Assembly (NCBI GenBank): GCA_902384795.1
Contig: CABMDC010000018.1
Span: 1-64,000 of the forward strand
DNA length: 64,000 nt
Direction: 5' to 3'
Origin: Candidatus Gugararchaeum adminiculabundum
GTDB taxonomy: Archaea > Micrarchaeota > Micrarchaeia > Burarchaeales > Gugararchaeaceae
Shown: positions 1-8,047 of the stretch, one piece after another
Layout of the letters: each line of letters begins with the position of its first letter
Numbering within the stretch: the stretch's first letter is position 1
Made by a program: the position numbers and the translations under genes
Notes under the pieces: model-generated
What the model saw: only the letters and a program-made list of their open reading frames with translations
What the model was told of the DNA's origin: nothing
Database searches by the model: none

Positions 1-171
1 ACTCACACCCGCAGCAGATTTAATCCTCCTCGCCCCCCGACCACCTGAACCCCTAGCCCTCCCCGACCCCCACCCCCTACCCCAACCCCCCCGCCCCCTC
101 CGCCCACACGCACCCCACCCCGCCCCACCCCACCCCCACCCCCCCCCCCCCCCCCACCACCCCCCCCCCCC
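1..171. other. C-rich low-complexity contig end, probable artefact
   Basis: This stretch is almost entirely C with scattered A and T on the given strand, including C runs longer than ten. No protein-like reading frame or RNA structure stands out. The complementary strand is therefore G-homopolymer-like, which is what two-colour sequencing produces when signal is lost at read ends. It passes abruptly at about position 172 into normal coding sequence, so an assembly or read-end artefact is more likely than real DNA. A genuine low-complexity repeat cannot be excluded from sequence alone. Confidence 0.6.
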
Positions 172-642
172 TTTCTGATTTTATCATTCATAGCTATCCA
201 GATGGCCTTGGATGGGGCGGCCCATTCGGTGCTGTGTCGCAGGGGGGAGATAGAAACTTCCACTAGGATAATTACGGGGGTGGGATTAGGCCAGACAATC
301 GCGTCGCTTATGGTGCTGGGTACCACTTCAAATGTTGCCATCGCTGCGGTGGTGATCATGCTAATCAGGATTCTTGGGTCGCTAGTGGCCGCGATAAAAG
401 CATTGGAAACCCTGAAAATAACTTATCCACCGGCACAGATTGCGAAACCATTTGCCGCATCGCTGGCATGCTTCGCACTGGTGAACTACCTGCGCTCATC
501 TTTCTCCAGCGGAATGACCGGCTTCCTGGTTCTTGCGCCACTATTCGCGATTTTGTACGCAGGTGCGCTGGTCTTGCTCAGGGCATTTGACTTGGGTGAG
601 TTAAGGGCAATGGTCCAATCGATGCTCTGGGCGAAAAATTAA
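172..642 (+). CDS. polysaccharide flippase (MATE/MviN-like), C-terminal fragment
   Basis: About 156 codons remain of an integral membrane protein. The frame stays open upstream of the first ATG (position 202) into the C-rich contig end, so the 5' part is missing. At least three hydrophobic helices are visible, separated by short loops rich in Arg and Lys. The ending resembles the final helices of Wzx-type O-antigen/teichoic acid flippases, where a last helix is followed by LLRAFDLGEL-like residues. Such proteins move lipid-linked oligosaccharides across the membrane, which fits the glycan genes that follow. The family call rests on topology, the tail and context rather than on a catalytic motif. 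Other multi-helix transporters are possible. Confidence 0.5.
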   Translation, partial: FLILSFIAIQMALDGAAHSVLCRRGEIETSTRIITGVGLGQTIASLMVLGTTSNVAIAAVVIMLIRILGSLVAAIKALETLKITYPPAQIAKPFAASLACFALVNYLRSSFSSGMTGFLVLAPLFAILYAGALVLLRAFDLGELRAMVQSMLWAKN

Positions 643-759
643 GGCGTAGCGTGCTCGATTGCGATAAATATGTTTAAGAAATATGCTTGAGAAAAGTTGC
701 CTGGTGGGAGTCGAATTGGCCCGGTGGGTTCTGGGCGGCAAACAGGAAAGGTGTTGTTG

Positions 760-1842
760 ATGAAAGTACCTCTAGCAAAGCCGGTTCTTACGAAACAAAT
801 GACTGAAGCTGCAATGCAGGCATTGCAGAATGACAGGTTTATTCTTGGGGAGAATGTTGCGAAATTTGAAACTGAATTCGCAAAATATTGCGGAACAGAG
901 TACGCGGTGGCTGTTGGCTCGGGGACTGCGGCTTTGCAGCTCACCCTGCTTGCTGCTGGAGTTAAGGGAAAAGTGTTGACAACTCCGAACTCGTTCATAG
1001 CAACTTCCAATGCCGTGATTCAGGCGGGCATGGCCCCGCTGTTCGCAGATGTGGAACGCAAAAGCGGATCCATGGACTGCGCTGAAGTGAAAAAGAAAAT
1101 TGGGCGGGATACTTCTGTTCTCTTGCCCGTGCATATTTACGGAACGCCTTTTGATTTGGAAGGGATGGCCGAGCTCGCTGAGAAAAACGGGAAGATCCTG
1201 ATTGAAGATGCGTGCCAGGCGCACGGAGCCCGCTACAAGGGAAAACGTGTTGGCTCGTTTGGCCTGGCAGGGTGCTTTTCATTTTACACCACCAAGAACA
1301 TGACCATTGGCGGGGATGGGGGCATGGTGGTTACCAGCGACAAAAAAATTGCCGAGGGCGTGAAAAAACTCCGCGATTGCGGAAGGGTCAGCAAATATGT
1401 GCACGACGTAATTGGGTTCACATCCAGGATGAATTCGGTGAATGCGGCAGTGGGCCGGGAACAGTTGAGGAGCCTTGATTCATGGAATGGAAACAGGGTC
1501 TCTTTGGCAAAAGAATACAGGAAAGAGCTCGGAGGAGTCGGGGACCTGGAATTCCCGAAATCAGAAAACTCTGTGTTCCATCTGCTGGTTGCGACAACCA
1601 AACGCAGGGATGAACTAATCAAATATTTGACAGGCAAGGAAATCGAGGCGGGGATACATTATCCAATCCCGATTCACCTCCAGCCGATTTACAGGAGTAT
1701 GTTTGGCTACAGAGAAGGGATGTTCCCCAATGCAGAGGAATGGAGCAGGACTGTGATTTCACTGCCGATGTTCCCAACCATGAGCAGGGAAGAGCTTGCA
1801 CAGGTGTGCGGAGCGATTAGGGAATTTTTTAAAAGCGGATAG
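760..1842 (+). CDS. DegT/DnrJ-family sugar aminotransferase (WbpE-like)
   Basis: A 360-residue PLP-dependent aminotransferase acting on a keto nucleotide sugar. The fold-type I signatures are present: GSGTAAL near residue 53, EDACQAHG near 149-156, and the PLP lysine Lys179 in FYTTKNMT. The ATG at 760 is chosen because GGTG lies a few bases upstream and the N-terminus MKVPLAKP matches the family start. An A/T-rich TATA-like stretch occurs around 665-680. The next genes encode a Gfo/Idh dehydrogenase and a hexapeptide acetyltransferase. That trio is the known WbpB-WbpE-WbpD set, which turns UDP-GlcNAcA into the 2,3-diacetamido sugar. The substrate is inferred from these neighbours. Other 3- or 4-aminotransferases share the same motifs. 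Confidence 0.85.
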   Translation: MKVPLAKPVLTKQMTEAAMQALQNDRFILGENVAKFETEFAKYCGTEYAVAVGSGTAALQLTLLAAGVKGKVLTTPNSFIATSNAVIQAGMAPLFADVERKSGSMDCAEVKKKIGRDTSVLLPVHIYGTPFDLEGMAELAEKNGKILIEDACQAHGARYKGKRVGSFGLAGCFSFYTTKNMTIGGDGGMVVTSDKKIAEGVKKLRDCGRVSKYVHDVIGFTSRMNSVNAAVGREQLRSLDSWNGNRVSLAKEYRKELGGVGDLEFPKSENSVFHLLVATTKRRDELIKYLTGKEIEAGIHYPIPIHLQPIYRSMFGYREGMFPNAEEWSRTVISLPMFPTMSREELAQVCGAIREFFKSG

Positions 1843-1879
1843 ATGTCAGATTCGTAGGATTACAGAATAGAGGTAAATA

Positions 1880-2848
1880 ATGGAAAAAATTAAAGTTGGC
1901 ATAATCGGCTGTGGCTATTGGGGTAGGAAACACGTAGATGAGTATTCGAAAATCCCAGACGCGGAGATTGTCGGCATCTGTGATGTTGCCAGCCCTGATT
2001 TGGAGGAGCTTGCCAAAAAATACGGGGTAAAATCTTTCCGCAAAGTGCGCGACCTGCTGGATGCAGGGGCCCAGGCAGTCAGCATAGTTACCCCGAATGA
2101 AACTCATTTTGAGGTGGCAAAAGAATGCCTTTGCAGGGGAATCCATGTGCTTTTGGAAAAGCCCATGACAGTGACTTCCGCCCAGGCGAAGGAGCTCATG
2201 GCGTTTGCGGATAAAAAGGGCCTGGCGCTGAAAGTCGGCCACATTTTCAGGTTCAATTCTGCAGTGAATAAAACGAAGCAACTGGTGAAAGAGGGGCATT
2301 TTGGGGAAGTTTACATAATAAAACTGACCTGGAGCGCGATCATGAATCCCACCCCGAGAAGGGAGGTGGTTTTTGACCTCGCACCGCATGCCTTTGACAT
2401 AATAAATTATGTTTTCGGAGTTTATCCGTTTGAAATCACCTGCGTCACCGGCCTGATGACCAGGAATGAGCTGGAGGATTCGGCGTTTATTCTGTCCAAG
2501 TACAGAAGAGGGGAGGATGAAACACATTCGGTGATTGAAATAAACTGGCTCAACCCGCAGAAGACCCGGAACCTGGAGATAATAGGCTCGAAAAGGAGCG
2601 CAGTTGTGGAATGCGTAAAGCAAAAAATCAGGGTTATTGAAAATGATGGGTCGGTTAGGGAAGTGCCAGTAAAGGAAAACAATACAATAGCCGACGAATT
2701 GACCAGTTTCCTGAATGACACGCGCAAAAAGAAGCCGGACATGGAGGATGCCAAAGTGGGCTACTTCAATGTGATCCAGCTGGAAGCAGCGCTTAATTCT
2801 GCTAAGCTTAAGAAAACAATGGCGGTAAACTTTTCGCAGGGAGTTTGA
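1880..2848 (+). CDS. Gfo/Idh/MocA-family nucleotide-sugar dehydrogenase (WbpB-like)
   Basis: A 322-residue NAD-dependent oxidoreductase. The N-terminal Rossmann motif GIIGCGYWG lies at residues 7-15, the family EKP triad at 93-95, and a DLAPHAFD stretch supplies the usual histidine of the C-terminal domain. It sits 37 nt after the aminotransferase and runs into the acetyltransferase gene, so the three are probably co-transcribed. The likely role is oxidation at C3 of UDP-GlcNAcA, giving the 3-keto substrate for the aminotransferase upstream. The family is certain from motifs. The exact sugar is inferred from gene order, because Gfo/Idh enzymes vary widely in substrate. Confidence 0.85.
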   Translation: MEKIKVGIIGCGYWGRKHVDEYSKIPDAEIVGICDVASPDLEELAKKYGVKSFRKVRDLLDAGAQAVSIVTPNETHFEVAKECLCRGIHVLLEKPMTVTSAQAKELMAFADKKGLALKVGHIFRFNSAVNKTKQLVKEGHFGEVYIIKLTWSAIMNPTPRREVVFDLAPHAFDIINYVFGVYPFEITCVTGLMTRNELEDSAFILSKYRRGEDETHSVIEINWLNPQKTRNLEIIGSKRSAVVECVKQKIRVIENDGSVREVPVKENNTIADELTSFLNDTRKKKPDMEDAKVGYFNVIQLEAALNSAKLKKTMAVNFSQGV

Positions 2849-2853
2849 TTTGC

Positions 2854-3396
2854 ATGGGAGAATTTTCAGTTTGTGAAAGAGTGCAGGTTGGCAAGGGCAC
2901 AAGGATAATGCACCACGTCAACATCTATGACTGCAGAATCGGGGACAACTGCAAAATCGCCTGTTTTGTGGAGATACAGCGCGGAGTTGTGATAGGAAAC
3001 AATTGCAAGGTGGAGGCGTTCGCGTTCATTCCAAGCGGCGTTGAAATAGCTGATGACGTTTTCATCGGGCCCCACGTGGCGTTCACCAATGACCGGGTGC
3101 CCAGGGCGACCGGGGACTGGGAGATTACGAAAACCGTTGTCAAAAAAGGGGCTTCGATCGGAGCCAATTGCACCGTTGTCTGCGGGGTTACCATAGGGGA
3201 AAACGCGCTTATTGCAGCAGGCTCTGTGGTGACCAGGGACGTCCCGAACAATGCACTCGTCATGGGTTGCCCGGGCAGGATAAAGGGCTACATCTGCGCG
3301 TGCAAAAATCATTTGGATGTGAAATCAGACTCAAAAAAAGAAAACAGAATTATCTGCTCAAAATGCAAACGGGAAATCCGCATAAATCCGAAATAG
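2854..3396 (+). CDS. hexapeptide-repeat N-acetyltransferase (WbpD-like) with C-terminal zinc ribbon
   Basis: A 180-residue left-handed beta-helix acyltransferase. Repeated IGxx hexapeptide turns run from about residue 10 to 145, and the loop FIGPHVAFTND is typical of WbpD/WlbB enzymes that acetylate the 3-amino group of UDP-GlcNAc(3N)A with acetyl-CoA. After the helix comes a short tail with CAC and CSKC pairs, probably binding zinc. ATG 2854 is used. A TTG three codons upstream (2845) would overlap the end of the previous gene. It is the third gene of the 760-3396 operon, and its end lies 17 bp from the convergent glycosyltransferase. Confidence 0.85.
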   Translation: MGEFSVCERVQVGKGTRIMHHVNIYDCRIGDNCKIACFVEIQRGVVIGNNCKVEAFAFIPSGVEIADDVFIGPHVAFTNDRVPRATGDWEITKTVVKKGASIGANCTVVCGVTIGENALIAAGSVVTRDVPNNALVMGCPGRIKGYICACKNHLDVKSDSKKENRIICSKCKREIRINPK

Positions 3397-3412
3397 CTGC
3401 CTGCTTCTGTAA

Positions 3413-4453
3413 TCAGCAAAGCCCTAGCTCTTTGTAGATGCCTATTAGCTGCGATGATACCGCAGAATAGGAATGGTTTTTCAGAATCCAGGCCTGGGCT
3501 GCCTTTCCCAGCTCGGAACATTTTGATTTGTTTAGGCTGATAAGCAGCTGATAAATTTCCTCTTCAGTGGAAGCATTGAGCACAGGGACTTTGTCCGGGT
3601 AGCAGGAGCGATGGGTTTTTTCATCGATGCTTACAATCACCGGCTTTCCTGCCGCCATGGCGCCAAGAGTTACGAGCCCCATGGAACCAAGGACGAATTG
3701 GTCCGCGACCAAATCCACTCCTGCCATGCGCGAGTAAAAGGAATGAAGAGTTGTGAGAGGGAGAAAACGGACGCTCGCGCCTATTCCGAGCTGCTTCACA
3801 AGCTGCCTTGAATTCTGCAAATCGTCCCCCCATTCATGCATGAGAAGCAGCATTTTCTTTTTCTTGCTGGCGCGGGCGAATGCCCTTAGGAAAACGTCAT
3901 TGCCTTTCATTCGCCAGTGCTGCCGGGTCGGGTGGAACACGACCAGATCGTAATCTCCCTTGAAAATTTCCGGCTTTGCGCTGCCATAGCTTTGGGTGTC
4001 CATGGGCTGGGGAATGAAAACTGATTTTTCCTTCAGGTTGAATGCGGAAATGTCGCGCAAAAGGTTCGCATTGCTGAAAAGAACCTTCTTCGCCTTTTTC
4101 AGGCTCCTGCGCATCAGCGCCCCGGAGATGCCGGATTGGTATGGGATTTCGTGAAGGTCGCTTCCGGTTGCATAGAAGATGAACGGCTTGCCGAGAAATT
4201 GGGCGTATTTGGAAGCGCCCGCATACGTGTGCAGCAGGTCATAGGAACGCAGGGATTTGAGCAGGGAGAACTTGCTGAAAGACGTTAATTTTCCTTTTGA
4301 ATAGTGAAGCCAGCCGGGGTATTCTTCAGGGTCTTCTGCGGGATTTGAAATTGCTCCGATATATGCATCGGCATCCAGACCTGCCTGGCGCGAGGCCTTG
4401 CAAAAAGAGTAGGGGACATTGGCAAGATTTTTTCCAACATGGGCTATTTTCAA
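3413..4453 (-). CDS. GT4-like glycosyltransferase
   Basis: A 346-residue protein with a GT-B architecture. The N-terminal half begins MKIAHVGKN and contains YATGSDLHEIP. The C-terminal Rossmann half holds VFHPTRQHWRMKGND and a donor-binding stretch GSMGLVTLGAMAAGKPV, which corresponds to the usual E-x7-E region although the first Glu is replaced. It should transfer a sugar from a nucleotide donor to a glycan acceptor at the cytoplasmic side of the membrane. It is the last gene of a seven-gene minus-strand operon that starts at 10032. The family is clear in outline, but neither donor nor acceptor can be read from the sequence. Confidence 0.75.
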   Translation of the reverse strand: MKIAHVGKNLANVPYSFCKASRQAGLDADAYIGAISNPAEDPEEYPGWLHYSKGKLTSFSKFSLLKSLRSYDLLHTYAGASKYAQFLGKPFIFYATGSDLHEIPYQSGISGALMRRSLKKAKKVLFSNANLLRDISAFNLKEKSVFIPQPMDTQSYGSAKPEIFKGDYDLVVFHPTRQHWRMKGNDVFLRAFARASKKKKMLLLMHEWGDDLQNSRQLVKQLGIGASVRFLPLTTLHSFYSRMAGVDLVADQFVLGSMGLVTLGAMAAGKPVIVSIDEKTHRSCYPDKVPVLNASTEEEIYQLLISLNKSKCSELGKAAQAWILKNHSYSAVSSQLIGIYKELGLC

Positions 4454-4499
4454 TAGAACACCGGGAGAATTGGGAAAGCAACTTATTTACTTGTTTACC

Positions 4500-5510
4500 C
4501 TAGAGGCGGATGAAATTTGGAGCTAGGCTATACCTGAAAAATTCGGCGTAGGATCCGCCCCATTTGCTCTTGAACTGGAAGATGTGCTGCTCTTTCCCGC
4601 TCCTTGGCTCCAAGGCAACCCCGCCAAGGTCATAGGAGCGCATTCCATTCTCGCAGCCCCATTTTATAATCGCCCATTTTAGGGCGTCTCCGGCAAACAG
4701 CTGGCGATCCTCCTTCGAATCGCTGTTGGCGGAACCGACTTCGATGGCATTGCCGTTGAAATGCCAGACTCCCATGGCTGAAACGAGCCGACCGCCTTTC
4801 TCTGCCAGGAAAATTTCCATGCAGCCGTTTCCATGCAGATGTTTCCATTGGATCTCGAGTTCTACGAAAGGGGAGGTGGAGAAATGCAGAGTTGAGCGAT
4901 GGGACTTGAGAAGTTCGAAGTATGCGCGCAGATCGTTTTTGTTTTTCGCCAGCCTTACGATGACTCCGGCTTCCTCACTTTCGCGCATGGCTTTTCTTCC
5001 CTTCTTTGAAATGTTTTCAGCTAGGGCTTCCGAACCCAGGGTAAGGTCAATGAAGAAAGTTGCGTGCTTTTTTGCCTTGAAACCAAGGGAGGAGTATATT
5101 TTGGCCGCTTCGGAATCTAATTGGACTGGAGCCGCGACATCTTTTATGGCACAGCGCTTTTTTGAGGCGAATGACTTGGCTGACTCCAGGATTTCGCGCA
5201 TCTCTCCTGGATTGCCCAGGGGCGCGCCTGACCACCACATGAAGGGGGAAACTAACTTGACTAGGAAATTTAGCGGAGCGTGGAGGATGGTTCCTGAAAA
5301 TCTTTTGGTTGGAAGCTCTACAAACGCCTGCAGACCAGAGGAAATTTTACCGGATTCTCCCCGTTTGATGAAATATGCCGGTTTTGCGTGCAGGTATTCA
5401 CGCGCATAATCGGCCCAGAAAGTTGACTGGAAAACCGTGCCGTGCTCTGTTCTTTTTATGAAATCGTTCCATTCGCGCGCATCGACATTTTCGAGAATTT
5501 CAGTGTCCAT
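4500..5510 (-). CDS. FemAB-like/GNAT-fold aminoacyl or acyl transferase
   Basis: A 336-residue protein resembling the FemABX family, a tandem GNAT fold that in bacteria joins amino acids to lipid II. Recognisable parts are the N-terminal WNDFIKRTEHGTVFQS with a following FW, the central ISKKGRKAMRESEEAGV, and the C-terminal YDLGGV with FKSKWGG. The frame extends upstream, but ATG 5510 is preferred because a GGAG lies 11 nt upstream. Archaea lack murein, so here it more likely modifies a lipid-linked glycan or protein, in line with the surrounding sugar genes. The fold assignment is fairly secure; the reaction is unknown. Confidence 0.65.
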   Translation of the reverse strand: MDTEILENVDAREWNDFIKRTEHGTVFQSTFWADYAREYLHAKPAYFIKRGESGKISSGLQAFVELPTKRFSGTILHAPLNFLVKLVSPFMWWSGAPLGNPGEMREILESAKSFASKKRCAIKDVAAPVQLDSEAAKIYSSLGFKAKKHATFFIDLTLGSEALAENISKKGRKAMRESEEAGVIVRLAKNKNDLRAYFELLKSHRSTLHFSTSPFVELEIQWKHLHGNGCMEIFLAEKGGRLVSAMGVWHFNGNAIEVGSANSDSKEDRQLFAGDALKWAIIKWGCENGMRSYDLGGVALEPRSGKEQHIFQFKSKWGGSYAEFFRYSLAPNFIRL

Positions 5511-5542
5511 AGGGCAAGTATCTCCATTCACCAATCAGCTGC

Positions 5543-6085
5543 TCATGATTTTGACTGGGATTTTTTGATAACGCACGCTGGCACGCCTGCGGCTACGCAA
5601 TGGGAGGGCAGGTCGTGGGTCACAACTGCGTTTGCGCCAACAAGCACCATGTCCCCTATTGTTACCCCGGGCATGACGCACACGTTCCGTCCAAGCCAGC
5701 AGCCTCTGCCGATTTTTATTGGCTCGGACCTGTTCTTCTGCTCGAAGAACGGCATGTCCAGGTTGTCGTATCCGTGCGTGGTATCGCTGATGAAAACGTT
5801 ATCCGCGATCATTGTTTCGTCCCCTATTTCCACCCGCTCGGAGCATCGGATAAAACAGTTTCTTCCGATGTGAACTGAATTTCCTAGGGTCAATTCGCCT
5901 GTTTCATCGGCTTCCAGAACACTGTCTTTTCCAATCAAAAAATCATTTCCTAGTTGAATGTTTCTGGCGCAGTATATCTCGACACCTGCATGGAAAGTCA
6001 AATTTTTGCCCTTTCTTTTAAAGGGGTACACTAGACGGATGAACTCTGACCGGATTTTCCTGATTATTCTTTGGACTTTCTTCAT
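5543..6085 (-). CDS. hexapeptide-repeat O-acetyltransferase
   Basis: A 180-residue left-handed beta-helix acyltransferase of the maltose acetyltransferase/WcaF type. IG-x-D/N hexapeptide repeats span about residues 40-165, with the acetyl-CoA-binding end IGRGCWLGRNVCVMPGV and the ADNVFISDTTHGYD loop that carries the catalytic histidine in this family. It lies 8 nt after the methyltransferase within the 10032-to-3413 operon, so O-acetylation of a sugar in the same glycan is the likely role. The acceptor sugar is unknown. Confidence 0.8.
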   Translation of the reverse strand: MKKVQRIIRKIRSEFIRLVYPFKRKGKNLTFHAGVEIYCARNIQLGNDFLIGKDSVLEADETGELTLGNSVHIGRNCFIRCSERVEIGDETMIADNVFISDTTHGYDNLDMPFFEQKNRSEPIKIGRGCWLGRNVCVMPGVTIGDMVLVGANAVVTHDLPSHCVAAGVPACVIKKSQSKS

Positions 6086-6092
6086 GATTCGT

Positions 6093-6863
6093 TCACCTGA
6101 TTTTTTTGGCGATGACTAAAAAGTGGTTTCCCAGCTTCCTGTCCATAAAACCGAACCTGCTTACCTTCCAATCAAGCCATGTACTGATTGGATAGAGGGG
6201 CTTTAAGAAATTTATGAACCTGGCTAGCAGGAGGGAGGAGAAAGTATAGCTGAATACGTGCTCTATTTTGAAACCTTCCTTTTCAAACATTTTCAGGGTG
6301 GTTGCGGTGTCCATGAACTCGCAGTAATAGCCCTCTTCCCAGGTTGTGGGAGTTTTCTTTGCCCCAAAAACGCGCTCATTGTTTGAAGTTGTGAACATGA
6401 CATGGCCGTCTTTTTTTAATAAACGGGCGAACTCCCTTACCACCTTTTGCTGCACGTCAGAGGGCAGATGGAACAGCAGTTCCATGCACAGGATATTGTC
6501 AAAAGTCGTTTCTAGGGGTATTTCAGAGGCAGAAGTTTTCAGCAGCCGAACCCGGCCTTGCAACCCATTTTCCTTCAAGCCTTCCGCACAGCGGGCTAGC
6601 ATTTGTTCGGAGATATCGATTCCGACCAGCTCTGCCTTTGCTTTCGCTAGAGGTATGGTATAACGCCCTACCCCGCAGGCAACGTCGAGAATCTTCTGGT
6701 TTTTCGGGTTACCTAGGTATTTGAAAACAAGTACGCTCTCCCATTTGTTATAGGCCGCATTTACTGCATTTGGGTATCCCATATTTAGAACGGCATGAGT
6801 TTTGTCCGTCTGGTCAATCCGTTTATTCCAGTACTCTCCTGCTTTCTTTGAATTATATGCCAT
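6093..6863 (-). CDS. class I SAM-dependent methyltransferase
   Basis: A 256-residue protein with the class I methyltransferase motifs: ILDVACGVGRYTIPLA (motif I) near residue 58, the acidic GIDIS after strand 2, and FDNILCMELLFHLPSD (motif II). The C-terminus is basic and hydrophobic, which is compatible with membrane association near a lipid-linked substrate. Its ATG overlaps the stop of the preceding glycosyltransferase by one base (TAATG), indicating translational coupling. Given the operon, methylation of a glycan sugar is the best guess. The substrate is not shown by sequence. Confidence 0.75.
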   Translation of the reverse strand: MAYNSKKAGEYWNKRIDQTDKTHAVLNMGYPNAVNAAYNKWESVLVFKYLGNPKNQKILDVACGVGRYTIPLAKAKAELVGIDISEQMLARCAEGLKENGLQGRVRLLKTSASEIPLETTFDNILCMELLFHLPSDVQQKVVREFARLLKKDGHVMFTTSNNERVFGAKKTPTTWEEGYYCEFMDTATTLKMFEKEGFKIEHVFSYTFSSLLLARFINFLKPLYPISTWLDWKVSRFGFMDRKLGNHFLVIAKKIR

Positions 6864-8014
6864 TAGTTCACCCCGATGTTATCCTTTGATTCAATTTTTA
6901 GTTTCAGCACCTTTTTGTAAATTCCCAGTTCCCTTTTTTCATAGGCTTCCTTGCTCAGCTCTTTCTCAGCAAGCCTGCGGGCGTTTTCGCCCAGGCGCTT
7001 CCACTCGCCTTTCTTTTCAATCATTTTGAGAATTCCCTGGGAGAACGAATTCTCATCTCCGTAGGGGATTAGCATGCCCACATCGTCGCCTATCACTTCC
7101 TTGCTCCATTCAATGTCTGCTGCGAGCACAGGAACCCCGCAGGCCAGCGATTCGTTGAGCACAAAGCCTGCAAGCGCAGGGGCCGCGAAGAAATCGCAGG
7201 ATGAGAGAATTTCCGGGAGCTTCTCATGCTTCACTGCTCCGAGGAATTTCACGCTGCTGCCAAGGCCGAGCTCTAGCGCGAGCTTTTCCAGTTCCGGTTT
7301 CTCAGGCCCGTCTCCCACAATCCAGAGTTCCAGGGGCGATTTGCTTTTTGCCTTGGCGATTTTCATTGCCTTGAGAAGAATGTCAACTCCTTTTACTTTC
7401 ACGAGCCTGGAAATGAAAACCATGCGAATAGTGGAGTGAGGTGGAACGTTCGCCCGTTTGAAAAGTTTGGTGTCGACAAAATTCCGGTGGAGAAACAGCT
7501 TTTTCTCATTGCAGCCGAGCCCTTTCACATAGTCCCAGATGTAGTGCGAGATCACCGCAACCAGGGCTGCTTTTTTGAAAGTGTATTTCTCTGACAGGTT
7601 AAGCGCAGTGTCAAGCACCGGGCCGTGGCCCGTTCCCTCGGCCTTGTTGACCAGGTGCCTATTGCCATGCACGCTGAGAACAAATGGAACACCTGTGCGG
7701 GCAAGAGCGGATGCGGCTAGGAAGCCCGAGCGCACAGGCGCAAGAACCCGAACCACATCAATCTTGTTTTGCTTTACCAGTTTTCTGAAAGCGAGAATCT
7801 GTTTTGGAATGTCAGTGATGCGCTTGTTTCCAGGAAGGGAGTGGACGATGATTCTTGGATTGCCAAGGTCGTATTTGCGGTCGTCATCAAGCGAGACCAC
7901 ATGAACCTCGTCAAACATCTTCAGCAGGTTTTCGTACATTACAATTAGCACGTCAAGATGCCCTACGTCTATCTGTTCCTGCAAAGGGTAATTCAAAAGG
8001 ATTGCAATTTTCAT
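6863..8014 (-). CDS. GT4-family glycosyltransferase
   Basis: A 383-residue GT-B enzyme. It begins MKIAILLNYP and has VLSVHGNRH in the N-terminal domain. The C-terminal domain has FISRLVKVKGVDILLKA, LWIVGDGPE and FLGAVKHEKLPEIL, the classic GT4 phosphate-binding and sugar-donor motifs, followed by NESLACGVPVLA with the conserved second Glu of E-x7-E. The first Glu is replaced by Ala. It is the third gene of the minus-strand operon beginning at 10032 and probably extends a lipid-linked oligosaccharide in the cytoplasm. The donor sugar is unknown. Confidence 0.85.
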   Translation of the reverse strand: MKIAILLNYPLQEQIDVGHLDVLIVMYENLLKMFDEVHVVSLDDDRKYDLGNPRIIVHSLPGNKRITDIPKQILAFRKLVKQNKIDVVRVLAPVRSGFLAASALARTGVPFVLSVHGNRHLVNKAEGTGHGPVLDTALNLSEKYTFKKAALVAVISHYIWDYVKGLGCNEKKLFLHRNFVDTKLFKRANVPPHSTIRMVFISRLVKVKGVDILLKAMKIAKAKSKSPLELWIVGDGPEKPELEKLALELGLGSSVKFLGAVKHEKLPEILSSCDFFAAPALAGFVLNESLACGVPVLAADIEWSKEVIGDDVGMLIPYGDENSFSQGILKMIEKKGEWKRLGENARRLAEKELSKEAYEKRELGIYKKVLKLKIESKDNIGVN

Positions 8015-8047
8015 TTGGGTTCAACCGCGTAAAATGTAAGATGCTGC

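Noticed and set aside
697-759. Upstream start for the DegT aminotransferase at 697
   Set aside because: The extra 21 residues are not family-like and GGTG fits ATG 760.
1829-2902. Long minus-strand open frame opposite the dehydrogenase gene
   Set aside because: It is rich in His, Arg and Cys with no family motif, and lies fully antisense to a well-supported Gfo/Idh gene.
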